DNA from: Dendrophyllia cribrosa
Taxonomy: Eukaryota; Cnidaria; Anthozoa; Scleractinia; Dendrophylliidae
DNA: 64,000 nt
Reading direction: 5' to 3'
NCBI GenBank assembly: GCA_024195265.1
Contig: JAJLRJ010000003.1
Span: forward strand, 32,683,643-32,747,642
How positions within the stretch are numbered: the first letter of the stretch is position 1; each line of letters begins with the position of its first letter. The notes beneath the pieces were generated by a model. That model was not told where the DNA came from. It was given only the letters and a program-made list of their open reading frames with translations, and made no database searches. Of the stretch, positions 11,706 to 24,400 are shown piece after piece. The translations under genes and the position numbers were made by a program.

Positions 11706-11844
11706 TTAGTGTTAGGTAGCAAACATAATAGGCACATGGTTTGAAATTTGAAAGTTGTACTCATACTGCACATCGAAAGTCCCAAACATTTTGCAGGGGA
11801 ATAACGTTAAGTGTTATAGGAGAACATAATATGATTAATCTCAT

Positions 11845-12261
11845 TTAAAGGGAGGGTTTGACGGTTCGGCGCATGTGCAAGCTATGACATAACCCATTTT
11901 ATTTCATTGTTTAGACCAATCGGAAGCGAGTAGATAACTCTGGCGAAACATTTGGCTGTGAAAATGTCGCGGTCAGTCAGCTGATTGAATGGATGATTAT
12001 ACATACCCCTGTGTCCATGAAAGCCACCAGAGCGTAGAATAAATTCTTCAGGTCGAAGGTTTTATTCAGTGTTGACTTTGTCAGTGTAATCTGTCAAAAT
12101 TTTCAGTGAATTTTGGTCATCCTTAGCTTTTTTTTGACTAATTATAGTATCTGATTGTTGAAGTAAATGTGAGTGTTTTTTTAACCGATAAAATTGGTAA
12201 GAAAGCGAATAAAGCATTTTAATCTGTGCACATGCACCAAACCGTGAAACCATCCCTTTAA
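11845..12261 (+). mobile_element. TTAAAGGGA...GGTTCGGCGC MITE
   Basis: The ends TTAAAGGGAGGGTTTGACGG and CATCCCTTTAA are inverted repeats, with GCGCATGTGC and GTGCACATGC just inside. A reverse copy is at 16549-16953. The body has AGCGAGTAGATAACTCTGGC and no coding capacity. Confidence 0.75.
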
Positions 12262-12897
12262 GTCCTGCCTTGAAGTGTATAGTTACATTAATATGTTTGC
12301 CATTTAAGAGAATGCTTATGAGCATGTTAAACTAGTATTTTATATTACAATATATTTGAAAATAATTATGTCTCATTCATTTTTAAAATATTTAAGCTTG
12401 ATTAACTTATTATATTAACATTTGTTTAGCTGGAAGTTATTTGAAATTTTAATGTTATACCTTTTTATAGAACTTTGGAATTTTTCAATTTTATACTTAA
12501 CTACATCAAAATTCAGCAAGGTGTTATAAACATTTTTATTTGTTGGTTGCGTTACTGAATATGGTACCGGACGTACGTTCTGAACAGTCCCAAGAGATAA
12601 TGCGCTACAGAACATCCTTAGGTCTGTAGTGTCAGAATGTTCACATTACATTTTGAGCATTTGACACTTTTCAGTAGAATGACAGTGCTTTTAATACATT
12701 GTAAATTAAATGTAATTAGGTACATTTTTTAATGTTCCAATTCCATAGTAAAAGCTAATGATAACAGTTGTGTTTTTGAAATAAAGTATGAAAAAAAAGA
12801 TAGTGTGAATTAATTCTAACCAAAAATCAATGTAGAATACACCACCCTATCAAATGAAATCACATGGCATTGGTTTTGCTCCACAATTTGAAAAAAT

Positions 12898-12990
12898 TTG
12901 CTCCTTGCAGATCAGTTTTGCTTGATCTTTGCAGATCAATTTTGTTTGATCTTTTTGGATCAATTCTTGCTTGATCTTTGCAGATCAATT
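12898..12990 (+). repeat. short minisatellite, ~26-bp unit
   Basis: About four copies of a GATCTTTGCAGATCAATTTTG-like unit, each an internal near-palindrome around GCAGATC. Low-copy tandem repeat without coding meaning. Confidence 0.65.
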
Positions 12991-14142
12991 TGTTTAACGT
13001 CAAGGCAAACCTTTTGTGGATTTCCCACCCTCTTGGTTGTGTTGGGTTCAGTAAGTATCAGGTTAGGTAAGTATTTAAGGGGGTGTTTACATGACACCAG
13101 GGCGACTTTTGTGCCGGGAACTCTTTTTAGTGTGACAGTGCCGGTTGGCAGCCGCCTTCAGGGGTGGTCCCTGCTTGCAGGGTTGCCATGGATACCTCCC
13201 TGCTCTACCTGAATCGCATCAGGCCCTCTGCTAACCTCAAGGCACCAGTTCCCAAGCTCATCTGTAGGCCACTTTGAAAAATACCATAATACTCTTTAAA
13301 GTGCAGGTTTGGGTGGTGCTTGATGTGAGCCTGATTTTTCCAATTTCGTTTGTTTTCAGCACGAGCTGCACATGCTATGCTTCAACTTCTTGGCATATTG
13401 CATACGGTGCACATTTGTATACCAACACACAATGCTACGCCCTAGCATTCCTACATGTACTCTGAATTCCATTGTGCCATTCTAACAAATGTTACACCCC
13501 AGTGAGGCTGAGCCTGCACATAAAAGATTTTTCGAATGGGCTATTGGTGGGGTATTTGAAGACATTTGATAAGATTGCAAGTTGAGACTCCTTAATGGCT
13601 GTTTCTGCCCAAGCATAAACTGGAGTTAATTTCTCAATTGAACCTAAAAGCTTCCTTTGGACAAATGTACCACATGATGCATCTCAAATACTTACGGAAT
13701 CACGATTATTACCCCGAAAGTGGCCAAAATGTTTGTGGGTGTTGCAATTCACTGGGAACAGTAGTAGGAGAAGCAGCATCATTGAGTGCTGGATTTAAAA
13801 CTTGTAGAATCACTAAAGTAAGTACATGTACACTATGGACTGAAAATTCTGATTTGCATAATTTATTTGCTCTCATTCAGGGTAAAAAAAAAGAGTTAAC
13901 AATGAAGTAAATGTTAACTTTTTTTACTTTTGGTATGCAATTAGCAAAATGTAAAAACTAAAATATGCAGTATGCTTTTTTGTCTTAATTTTTTTTGCTT
14001 CTTGTTAATGGCCACTGATACCAATTCTGATATGTGTAAAGAGAATGTGGCAAATCAAGTTTAGGGTTATTCAATAATAATATAAATACTGCTAGAAATC
14101 CTGTCCAGTATGCATGATTAAAAATCACTATTTAACTCCAAT

Positions 14143-14426
14143 AGAGCAGTTTTCAATTGAGTGTCGAAAGTAATTACACAATTGCTTTGGTTTTGCATTG
14201 CTACGCTTTGTGATTGGCTAAAAAATCTCGCGCCACTTTCTCGACCAATCAGAAGTAAAACCAAAACCAATTGTGACTTGCTCACACGCGTTTTCCCGCG
14301 CTTGGCGCCGCCGACATGTAATTGCTTCGAGCTCTGATTGGTTCATTGGATTGTTTACGACTGCTGTGATTGGTCAGAGTAATTACTTTGGTTTTGGTTT
14401 TACGACACTCAACTGAAAACTGCTCT
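14143..14426 (+). mobile_element. full-length MITE with TA target duplication
   Basis: Terminal inverted repeats GAGCAGTTTTCAATTGAGTG / CACTCAACTGAAAACTGCTC are flanked by TA on each side. It is 284 bp and non-coding, with a core of ACCAATCAGAAGTAAAACC. A decayed copy is at 2477-2740. TA duplication fits a Tc1/mariner-type mobiliser, which is inference. Confidence 0.8.
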
Positions 14427-14609
14427 ATCTTTATCACATTAGATGAGTTGAAGATAATATTATTATAACTAAGTGCTCAAATTTACAGTAGTACAAATGT
14501 AATACCAACATGTAAATGGTCATTTTTTCAAAAAGCAATATTCTTATAAACCCTTATTTTTTAGAAGTCAGAATGGATACTTGGAATACCGGTAACACAT
14601 CAATTTTTG

Positions 14610-14692
14610 CAAATAAACTTAAAAAAGAAAAAAAAAAGAAAAAAAAAATAAATAAATAAATAATGCACTAAAAAAAAAAAAAAAAAAAAAAA
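14610..14692 (+). repeat. A-rich low-complexity tract
   Basis: Runs of A with interspersed AAATAAATAAAT. It lies just downstream of the minus-strand gene end and could equally be a retroelement tail. Confidence 0.7.
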
Positions 14693-14823
14693 AGTAATTA
14701 TTTATAATCAAATTCCTAATGTAATAATAATAGTACTTAAAGATTGTCAAGAGTAACAACACTTTGTAGCAAATATACATTATGTGTTCATGTACAGCTG
14801 TACAGCATGTATTTCCTTAAGAC

Positions 14824-17547
14824 TCACACCTTGTTGGTCCTGGATAGCTTTGACAATTTCTTCTTTGGAGGGCCACCTTGTTCATGATCATCAACTTCAG
14901 CCACAGTTTGCTCATCTTCATCAACAGTGGCAGCATGCTTTCGCTTGGCTTGATTCTTAGGGTTGTCTTTAACTGCCACTTTAGATGCCGCAATGCTCAA
15001 CTCACTTAATAAACGATCAACTCTGCCAGGTTTTGGCATTTTTGTATCAGCTTGCTTGGACAGGCGTACCGTGGTCAGGTTATTCTCGGACTTGGTCCCA
15101 ATCCGGGCGCGAAGCTTGTACAGCTGTGTCACCTTGTAAACATCATTTCTTTCCCTGGCAGTCATAGGCTCCAGCTCGCATTCCTCTTGCAAGGCATCAG
15201 CCACAAAGACAGAGATCTGAGAATTGACGTTGATGAGGAAGCTCATGTCACCCAGAGGTTCATCTTTATCTTCTAAATTAGGTGAATCTTTCTTTGAGGA
15301 TTTATCATTTGTGCTAACAGAGGCCTTTGGTTTGAGTTTTGTTTCTCCAGGAACACTCTTTGATTCAACTTGTTCATTTGCCCTCTCCTCACTTGTTTTA
15401 ACCATACTGTCCTCAGAAACTGTCTTTGACTTTTTGTTGCGAGAAAGTCTTTTGGTTAATTTTTCTTCTGACTTCTTGTGAACTGGAGAATCTCTTGTCT
15501 TTTCTGTAGTTTTCATCCTGACCTTTTCGCCTAAAGTTTCTTCCTGGAAAACTTCATCAGATTCTTCTTCTGGTGCAAGTGAGCTCTTTTTCGTACCCTG
15601 TTTGGTCTCTGGGACTTCTTTTTTCATTTTATCTTGAGAGCTTTTTTTGTTCCTAGTTTTGGTTTTATCATTGGTTTCTTTGGAGTCTTCCTTTATCTCT
15701 GACCCAGTTTCTTTTTGAAGTTCAGCTTCTGATGGCTCCATTACCACTGCCTCTTCTTTAATATTTTCTTCCATTTCTTGATTACTTGAGGAACCTCTTT
15801 TCAGATCTTTGGATTTAGAACAACATTCTCCGTTCTCTGCAGCTCGCTCTTTGCTTGAGCTTCTCTTTGGATTTCTTCTCTGTCGCTCTTTCTTGGAGTT
15901 TGAACTGTTTAATGGATCACCCTGCTCATTTTCAAGAGATGATACATTATCTGTTGAAGCATTTGACTTTTCTTCAGTGCTTGTGGATTTTCTTCTCGAT
16001 GCTTGTTTCTCACCATCAATATCTGTGACACTTGATAAGATTTCTTGGGGGTTAGATTCATCATCTCCATTCACTGCATTAGATGGACTGGAAGCTTTTT
16101 TTGCAGTTAACTTCTTCAACCTTTTCTTGGAATTTAACTTCTTGTTTTTGTGTGAGGACATTGACACCCTCTGGTCTTTCAGGCTAATTGCACTATCAAC
16201 AGAAACGATATTGTCAACTGTACTACCAACCTCAAAATCACTTTCTTCTAAGTTTTCATCCTCCCCTGGCAGTAAACTGGTGGTATCTTTATCATTCTCC
16301 ACAACCTCTTCTGAATCATTACTGTAGATAAAAAAATAACACCAACTGAAAGTTCTGGAGAACATTAATGGTAGATTTAATTTTTATGCAGGGTTGACAT
16401 CATCTAATTAGCATTTTGTAAATTCAAATCTCTATAACTCACTAACACGACATTCAAAACAAGAAATATTTTACCATTCAACTATTCAATTTACATACAT
16501 ACATGTAGAGTTGATTCTGAAAATAACTTTCTAGGGGTAATAGGCACTTTAAAGGGATGGTTACATGGTTCGGCGCATGTGCACAGATTAAAATGCTCTA
16601 TTTGCTTTCTTACCAATTTTATCAGTTAAAAAAACACTCATTTACTTCAATTATCACATACTACAATTAGTAAAAAACAAAACGAAGGATGACCAAAATT
16701 CACAGAAAATTTCAATGGATTACACCGACAAAGTCAACACTGAATAAAACCTTTGACCGAAGGATTTATTCTACACTCTGGTGGCTTTCATGGTGCACAT
16801 GGGTACAGCTGTATGTATAATCATCCATTCAATCAGCTGACTGACCGCAGCATTTTCACATGAAAATTTTCCCGCCAGAGTTATCTACTCGCTTCTGATT
16901 GGTCTAAACAGTGAAATTAAATGGGTTACGTCATAGCTTGCACATGCGCCGTCAGTGGGGGATTGAAACACCAAAATTTGGTTCTTTAAAACTGATTTGA
17001 TAGGAGAAAATGATCGGACAAAGGGCTTGCGCCCAAAAACGTCAGCTTTTGAATTTCTTCACGGTGGCCAATTTACCTTATCAACTCAGTTGATAAAACC
17101 ATATCCACTTAATACAGGTTTGACTGTACAGACATCTTACCTGGCACTTTTTACTTCATCAGTAACTGCTTTGTTTTGCTTTTCTTCTTTTTCATTTCTG
17201 GTGCCCTGTTCCTCCTCAAGATACTTCACACGTTCCTTCAGGCAGGTTACTTCATCTTCAAGGTGACTTTTTTGGGTTCTAAAATCTTTTTCTAGTCGTC
17301 TAATTTCTGCCAGGAAAAGTTAGGTACAATGTAACGGCTTTAATAATCAATGCCCCAAATTAAGTGTTGTCACAGTATTTTCTAAGCCCTTAGCTATATA
17401 AAGACTAAACTATAAATAAAAATTTTGTTGTGATGTTACAGTAAATGGTCTACATGACTATAAAAATCTCAACTAATCAGGCACCTTGAGTATGATTAAA
17501 TATTAACAACCTACATGTATATATTTTATTTTAGTAGAGCATATCCA

Positions 17548-17578
<31 letters not shown>

Positions 17579-18326
17579 GTGGGGGGGGGGGGGACTTCAA
17601 TATCAAAATTGGCAGGAGTCATCAGTGAAATTACTGAAACCAACCACTAGAAGGTATCAGAAACCTGTTTTGTTGGCGTGGCTCAAATTAAGGTTTACCT
17701 CTAAGAGGTACCAATAATATTCTTTCTGAAAAGCTATTCCTGTCAGCATATTTTTCTGGCTTAATACCCTAGAAGGTATCACAGTAACTCTGCCAGTGGT
17801 CATTTTCAATTCAAACACCCCTAGTGGTACCAAACCACGAATTTTAACCCCTACAAGGTACGACGACAGCCCCCCCTCCCCCACCACCCCGAGGGACATT
17901 TCAGCCTGCCATCCTTAGGGTTTTTATTATAAGACTTATTGCTTTCTGCAGTTGAAGAAAAATCACAGTACAAACAGAAAGAGAAATTTTTATAACTTTG
18001 GCTGGATTTCCACGTAACTGAAGGAGGGAGACGCGATCAGGACTGGCGTTCTCTAAGGAGTGGAAAAAAGATAAAAGGCGTTCACGGTTCTACCGGTTTC
18101 GCTTACCTGTGAAAGCCAAGCGAGTCAGGCTTTGAAGCTCCTCGCATACCGTGATTAAACCACCAGTTTGGCACTCTACGCTGCCTTTTAGCCGACAAAT
18201 CGAGACGGCAGAAGCCAAAAGCTTTTCCGAATTCTGAAATAAGTCTCGGCAAGCGTTTTCGCTCTTTCTTATTGGGGTAGAAAACGGAGTTTTCCACGAA
18301 CTCAAAATAGCTTCGCTTGCCGCCAT
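14824..18326 (-). CDS. coiled-coil, charged protein with R3H-like C-terminal domain
   Basis: Three exons in phase on the minus strand: 18326-18107, 17306-17141, 16321-14824 (627 aa). The chosen start gives MAASEAILSSW; an in-frame upstream ATG at 18401 would add 25 residues. Exon 2 is a coiled coil (LEKDFRTQKSHLEDEV..., LKERVKYLEEEQ). Exon 3 is a long disordered stretch rich in K, E, S and N. Near residues 500-555 a domain resembles R3H: VFVADALQ, then ELEPMTARERNDVYKVTQLY and an IGTKSENNLTTVRLS strand pair. R3H normally has R-x3-H; here Tyr stands at the His position. Basic clusters such as PPKKKLSKL near the C terminus suggest a nuclear location. R3H domains bind single-stranded nucleic acids. 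I do not recognise an orthologue; the family function is unassigned. Confidence 0.72.
16549..16953 (-). mobile_element. reverse copy of the 11845-12261 MITE
   Basis: Starts TTTAAAGGGATGGTTACATGG and contains GCGCATGTGCACAGATTAAA and TTGGTCTAAACAGTGAAATT, the reverse complement of the copy at 11845-12261. The right end is cut at about GCACATGCGCCGTCAG. It lies in intron 2 of the R3H-like gene. Confidence 0.75.
16975..17105 (-). repeat. reverse copy of the 9185-9400 repeat
   Basis: Contains GACAAAGGGCTTGCGC, CGTCAGCTTTTGAATTTC and TTATCAACTCAGTTGATAAA, the complement of blocks at 9185-9400. Intronic and non-coding. Confidence 0.55.
17552..17594 (+). repeat. long poly-G run
   Basis: More than 35 G residues with a single T. 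Could form G-quadruplex structure, and its length may be unreliable in any assembly. Similar runs occur at 8416-8433 (C), 19003-19035 (G), 21324-21395 (C), 26830-26855 (C) and 44053-44077 (G). Confidence 0.85.
17640..17890 (+). repeat. dispersed repeat shared with 5029-5280
   Basis: Carries the same TGTCAGCATATTTTTCTGGC core as the copy in the bHLH/HMG gene, with several GGTATC/GGTACC motifs spaced along it. Lies in intron 1 of the R3H-like gene. Confidence 0.6.
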
Positions 18327-18454
18327 TTTTTTTAGAATGCGCGCGTTTTTAACCTCATCCTCATGCTGAAGTCTCTCTTTCAAGATGATCCCCGCTGACA
18401 AAAAGTACTTTTTGGCACTTTTCCAGGCTCATTTGAACCTCTACGTATTTAGTC
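18327..18454. promoter_or_regulatory. divergent promoter between R3H-like gene and urate oxidase
   Basis: The two start codons are head to head, 128 bases apart (minus ATG at 18326-18324, plus ATG at 18455-18457). A short shared promoter is the simplest reading. No clear TATA box was seen. If the upstream ATG of the minus gene is used, only about 53 bases separate the coding regions. Confidence 0.6.
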
Positions 18455-21400
18455 ATGGCCTCCTCGTTCCACATCGATCCAAATTTCACTGGCTACGGAA
18501 AGACCGGCGTGCGTCTCCTTAAGATCAGACGCAGTGGAAAATACCACGGTATCAAGCAAATCGAAGTGTCAACAGAACTGAAGTTGAACAACTACAAAGA
18601 TTATTTGTACGGAGAAAACGCAAGCGTAGTTCCCACTGATACTCAGAAAAACACCGTGTATGCCTTAGCCAAACAGCACCAGGTAAGAGATTTGAGTTAT
18701 TTTATTTTGTGTCTTAGTTTTTATTCAACTGAGCCTTAGGCTGTATGATAATAGAAGGAAATTGAGTTTTGGAATTGTTGATCGCCGCATGGAAATTTAT
18801 ATGTAAAGCATAGGGCTTGCGTAATAGGGCTTGCGTTACAAAACGAAGCCGGGCACTTAGAGAAAATGCCGGACGAAAGTCACGACCTTGTTACATGTAT
18901 GTTGAAATGATTTTACCTTTCCTCGAGTACAGTATACGTGTATTGTCAAATTGTTGTTCCATCTGTGAATACATGTAAGGGACGGACCATTTAATTTTTG
19001 TGGGGGGGGGGGGGGGGGGGGGGGGGGGGTGGGGGTTGGGCAATTACCAAAAAAAAAATTCCTGTAGAAGAAATTTAAGAGAAAAAATATCGTGCACAAG
19101 AAAGCATGTGAAAAAAATTCAAGCATTAAGGTAAAAACAATTCTTGCAAATAGTGATGCTGAAAAAAAAAAATTCATACTCAGAAGAAATTGCCCCCCCC
19201 CCCCCCAACAAAAAGTAAATAGTCAGTCCCTAAGAGTCAATAGACCGTTTGTCCATGAAATTACAATTTCTTTGTAAGCAGGTAGACTCCGGATTACAAT
19301 TTCAAACTATATACAATCAAATACATAAGCTGTGTATAATGCATGAAGCTAGAACAGTTTTTTAACCCCACTGCCCTATGAAATTGAGCATCTGAAGTTG
19401 GTTGTACGAACCCTTTTTTCATGGGAACACACCCACCCACCTCCCTGTAGACATATCTGCGGGGGATTAATAGAGACAATAATGAGAATGTAGTAATGCA
19501 AACTTAATAACTCAAACAGTAAAGAGGGGGGTGTAAGGGGTGTCTGAAAACCGCAAAACCGCAATATAAATATAGCAAAACCGCATCTAAAATAATCAAA
19601 ATAGCACAACGGCTACCGCCACACATGTGTTTCACATCAAATATTTTCTTTAAACAGCAAGGTTACCTTAAAATAAGTCAAGCATCAATACAAAAGTCGG
19701 TTATTAAACTGCACAACTCGTCCGAATCGGGTTCGTGCTCCAAGGAGAAATGTTGCAGCAGTTCCTATCTCCCCTTGAAGCACCATCGGTGCAGTTTCGA
19801 CATATCAAAACCGTCCTTCATTGACCCGGACCGTCGTGATCTGTCAATAATTATCTGTTATTGGACAAAGGATTTACTAATCTGTAATTGTGATGAGCAA
19901 TTCAACCAGAAGACATAATATCCGTTTACTTCCAGAACAAAGATCAAAAACAGCAAATTCTTTAGTTTTTGGCAGCCGCAAAACCAAATGTTAAGACGGA
20001 AAAAACCGTCAAACCGCATCGAAAATAATGAAATTCCGCAAACCGCTTAGCACTATAAAACCGTGAAACTGTAGGTTTGAGCGGAAGAAACCGCGAAACA
20101 GCGCCAAAAAAGGGCAAAACCGCGTAACCACAAATACTTTACCCTCAGTAAACGAGAAAGTGCTGACAAGACTCAATAGCAACACTAAAAGAAGATCATG
20201 GTTCGCTCGCTCGGCTCCGTTCCATGTGCTCTGTCACATGACATTGTTTATGTGTGAGTGTCCCATGATTCCATTACATCCCCAATTCAAGTGCAACCCT
20301 GAAAAAGGCAAAATATTGCAGTTGTGTGAAGCTTGGACATATGAATGTCAACAACATTCAACATTGTTGTTCACACCTGCAAAAAGAATATGAAAATTAA
20401 GAGATGCAGGCAAAGTATTTATATTCTAGTCTACAAGTTTCTGATATAAGGGACTTGTTTTAATCATTTCTATAATATAGTCATATTCTAAAGACCAATG
20501 TGACACACACTACTATACCTGCAAAGTCTCACGCCTTAGGCGTGAGTCTCACGCCTGCGAGTCCAAAACTCCGATCTCACGTCTACTCACGCCTATGGAG
20601 CAATTTCTCACGCCTGACTCACAGATTTGAGCTATCAGCCTTAACTGATCGCATGATCGCATGATCATGAAAATATGGCACTCTTTTGTAGGTTTTTATC
20701 GTTCTGAACATTACAATTACAGCTGAATGTTATTAAACGGAGGTCTGAGGTCCATGGAAACTTCCGAATTCTTCGGAACATCTTTGGACAACTTTGGACA
20801 TCTTCGGAATAGATCGGGTTCTCTTCAGATTTGGTCGGGTCGTCTTCGGAAATCCTGGCACTCCAACGAAGAAATTCTCACGCCTATCACTCGGAAAAAG
20901 TTAGCAGGTATACACTACATGTAAATAAACTGCATCCAAACCATTCACATTTTTCTTCTCACAGATCAACACTATTGAGGAGTTTGCCCTCTACATCTGC
21001 AATCATTTCCTGACAACTCATAAACAGGTATTTTTAAAATATGTTTTTTTTGTCATCATGTGCCAAGTTATGGATATCACACTTGTATGTTTTGATAATT
21101 TATTTGTTGAAACTGATTAGATTTTCTCGTGACATGCTTCTTTTTGCTGAAGAAATGGTGCTTGCATATCTTTAAATGATAGGCTTTTTATTTTCCTTCC
21201 CACTACAGATAGATCAAGTATCAGTTGAAATTGATGAAACACCATGGAGGCGCATCCAACAGGTAACTAATACAAATCACTAGCTGTAATGCATTTTTTA
21301 TGAAAATATCTATACTTTTCAACCCCCCCCCCCCCCTCTCCACCACCACAAAAGGTATTTTGGTTTTGGTTAAGTCCCCCCCCCCCCCCCCCCCCAATCC

Positions 21401-24400
21401 CCCGGGATGGGATGCTAGTCCATTGCAAGGTTTCCCCCCAGCGTTGTGTTGCTGGTACCCATTTCTTTTTTCTTTTTTTTCTTTTTTGTATTTTATTAAT
21501 ATTTATTAATATTTATCTCAATTTTACATACAATACAATTTTTTTACAGTACAATTTTTTGCAATACATGGTATTGGTACCCATTTATACACCTGGGTTA
21601 AGAGAGACAATGTGGAGTGAAGTTTCTTGTCTAAGGAAACAACACGACGGCAGAGACCAGACCTTGAACCACTGACTACTAGACTACTGTGCCTCCATTC
21701 TGATATTTACCTGCAATTGAATGTCCACTATAAAAACTTGAAAACTTTACCTTATCTTATAGAGTTTAATCTTCCTTTGAAACAGAAAGGTGTTGAGCAT
21801 TCTCATGCATTTGTGCTGAGCCCAGAAGTGATAAGATTCTGCTCTGTCACTCAGGCTAGAGGAGGTATGTACATGTTTGCATGCTTTTATTCTGGACCAC
21901 ATAATAAATTATTATTATTGTGATTAAATACATATTTTACTATCAAAACAGGTCTAACAAGAGTGAATATTATTAGTGAAATCATAACTGCAATTTTGAC
22001 TTTATTATTTCTTTCACTAATCCAGTTTTAATTGGTTGCACATCATGAACCTTAATCCAATAGAACTTTAAATCTGAAGAGTGGATTATTGATACATTAC
22101 TCCCTTTTCACGTTTTTATTCAGGACAACCAAAGCTGTCTGGTGGCCTCAAGGAAATGAGAATTCTCAAGACAACTCAATCGGGATTTACAGGTTATACT
22201 ATTGTTTTTTATTATGAGACTTGATCAAAATTAAATTAATATATCAACTTGACAACAATTTCCACACTACTGATAAATAACATTTTAAATTTTTTAAATT
22301 TTAAATCCTACAGGATTTTGCAGAGATAAGTACACCATTTTGCCGGAATCAACTGATCGCTCATTCTGTACCAAAGTGTCCTGTCGTTACCAGTTTGATA
22401 CCATAAGGGGCGTTGATTTCAATAAGTGCTGGTGAGTATGCAGAGAAAGAGATTTTTATTGTTTGGATGTCTCACTTTTGTTTATTAAAGGGGCATTGTC
22501 GCACAGATTTTGCTGTGTTTTGGTCAAAATACACTAAATAGTTGATAAAGTACCTTTGCTCGCGAGTGAAACAAAAAAATTGCTTTTAGAACACCAAGAA
22601 GATAATATCAAGTGATTTCTTCAAGAAGAACAAACCATAATAAGTTTTTCTGTGATTTTTCCACGACACTTGGAGGAACATGAAAAAATTGGCCAATTTT
22701 TTCAAGTTGCAATCCATTTCCATCCTGGTCATCCACAGCCAAAGATAACAAATTCGAGCTTCTGTGCACTAGTGGAGTATTTGTTAACAAAACTGGACCA
22801 TTATTTGTAGGTTTCCATTGAAACAAATACATGTATGGTTTGGGCTTTTAAAAGTGATACTAAAAACTGGTGACAATTAGCCCCTTTAACTGACATATTG
22901 TACAATTGAACCTTCCATGATAAGTGACCACACAAAATTATGCAACACCAAGATGGTCACTTATGGGAGGCGGTCACGTGCGAGAGGTCAGACCACAGGG
23001 GGGGGGGGGGGGGGTTAACACTGAATTCTGTAGTTATTTCTATGTGCAAAGCACCTGTCAATGCAAAATATATGTTTTATATTGAAGTTTTTTTGCTGCA
23101 ACGGACAAAATTTATGTTGTTTTATTCTGGAACCTGTACTAAAGCATGCCATTATTTGCATCAATTTGCATCTGTGGTGACATTGAAATATGGGTGAGTG
23201 GGCACTTACCAGAGGTTAAAACAGTAGTAAATAATGTAATTTCTTATACAGTATACAGAGCCCCATTCAAACCACTATTTGCTGAACTTGACACCCCTGT
23301 TTAAATATCACTTACTTGTACAAATAAATTAAAATTAAAATTACCAATTTCCAAAGTGGTTGTGGTTGCTCCATGAGGTTTGGACTTAAATGATATATCT
23401 GGAAGAAATTTGGTATTTTGGAAAAGTGGTCGCTTAGAAGAGGTGGTCACTTAGAAAAGGTGGTCGCTTAGAGGTGGTTGCTTAGGCGAGGTGGTCGGTT
23501 AGGAGAGGTGGTCGGTTAGGAGAGGTGGTCTGTTAGAAGAGGTGATCGCTTAGGAGAAGTGCTCGCTTAGGAGAGGCCTGGTGGTCGCATAGAAGAGGTG
23601 ATCGCTTAGGAGAGGTGATCACTTAGAAGAGGTGGTTGCTTGCTGGGAGAGGTGATCGCTTAGGAGAGGTGGTTGCTAAGAAGAGATGGTCGCTTAGGAG
23701 AGGTGGTCGCTTAGAAGAGGTAGTCGCTTAGGAGAGGTGGTCGCTTAGGAGAAGTGATCTCTTAGGAGAGGTGGTCGCTGAGGAGAGGTGGTCACTTAGG
23801 AGAGGTGGTCGCTTAGGAGAGGTGGTCGCTTAGGAGAGGTGGTCACTTAGGAGAGGTGGTCGCTTAGGAGAGGTGATCACACGTGGAGGTTGAACTGTAT
23901 ATGTATTATTATTAACCAGTACGTTGTGAATCCAAAGGGAGTTTGCCAAGAATACAATCCTGGAGGAGTTTGCTGGTCCACCCCAGACTGGTGTCTATTC
24001 ACCCTCAGTTCAGGTGAGTTGGTCCCCCAGTCATATACATGTAGTCTATGAACAGGCTCCTTTTGGGGTATTGGGTTAAAAGAAATCAGTGAGCGGAGTG
24101 AACCGAGTGCAGTCTGGCCAAGGAATGGGAACGTCCCCTTGCCCTCCCCAGATGGTGTTTGTTTGGTTTGTTTCTTTCGCCAAATTCCTTTTACAGGCGC
24201 AATACCCCCTGACAGGCCAATCACAAGACTAAACAAATTCTGGTCTGAATCCAGACCTATGTTAGAGACAATAATTAAAAAATTCTAGCTTTCCAGCCAA
24301 ACAGTGAATTGAAGAGATGACCTGTTGTAAACATTCAGCTCACTATTGACTGCTTATTGTCCCTTTTAAACAGTAACTGTACCATGCTATTTACTGGATA

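Larger units (their letters stand above)
10046..14823. other. intergenic region, repeats only
   Basis: Between the convergent bHLH/HMG and R3H-like genes no reliable exon was found. Identified repeats are at 10339-10522, 11375-11705, 11845-12261, 12898-12990, 14143-14426 and 14610-14692. Short open frames at 10584-10778, 11146-11358, 13274-13465 and 13638-13910 have no recognisable product. A missing 3' exon of the bHLH/HMG gene could still lie here. Confidence 0.6.

Noticed and set aside
13638..13910. Possible exon with donor AAA|GTAAGT
   Set aside because: No recognisable product, and none of the frames continues the CW finger of the upstream gene.
15809..16327. 172-codon plus-strand frame opposite the R3H-like gene
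   Set aside because: It is the antisense of a low-complexity K/E/S-rich exon, giving F/L/S-rich translation with no signals of its own.
23420..23880. CRISPR-like array
   Set aside because: Units run head to tail without unique spacers and sit in an animal intron; it is a minisatellite.
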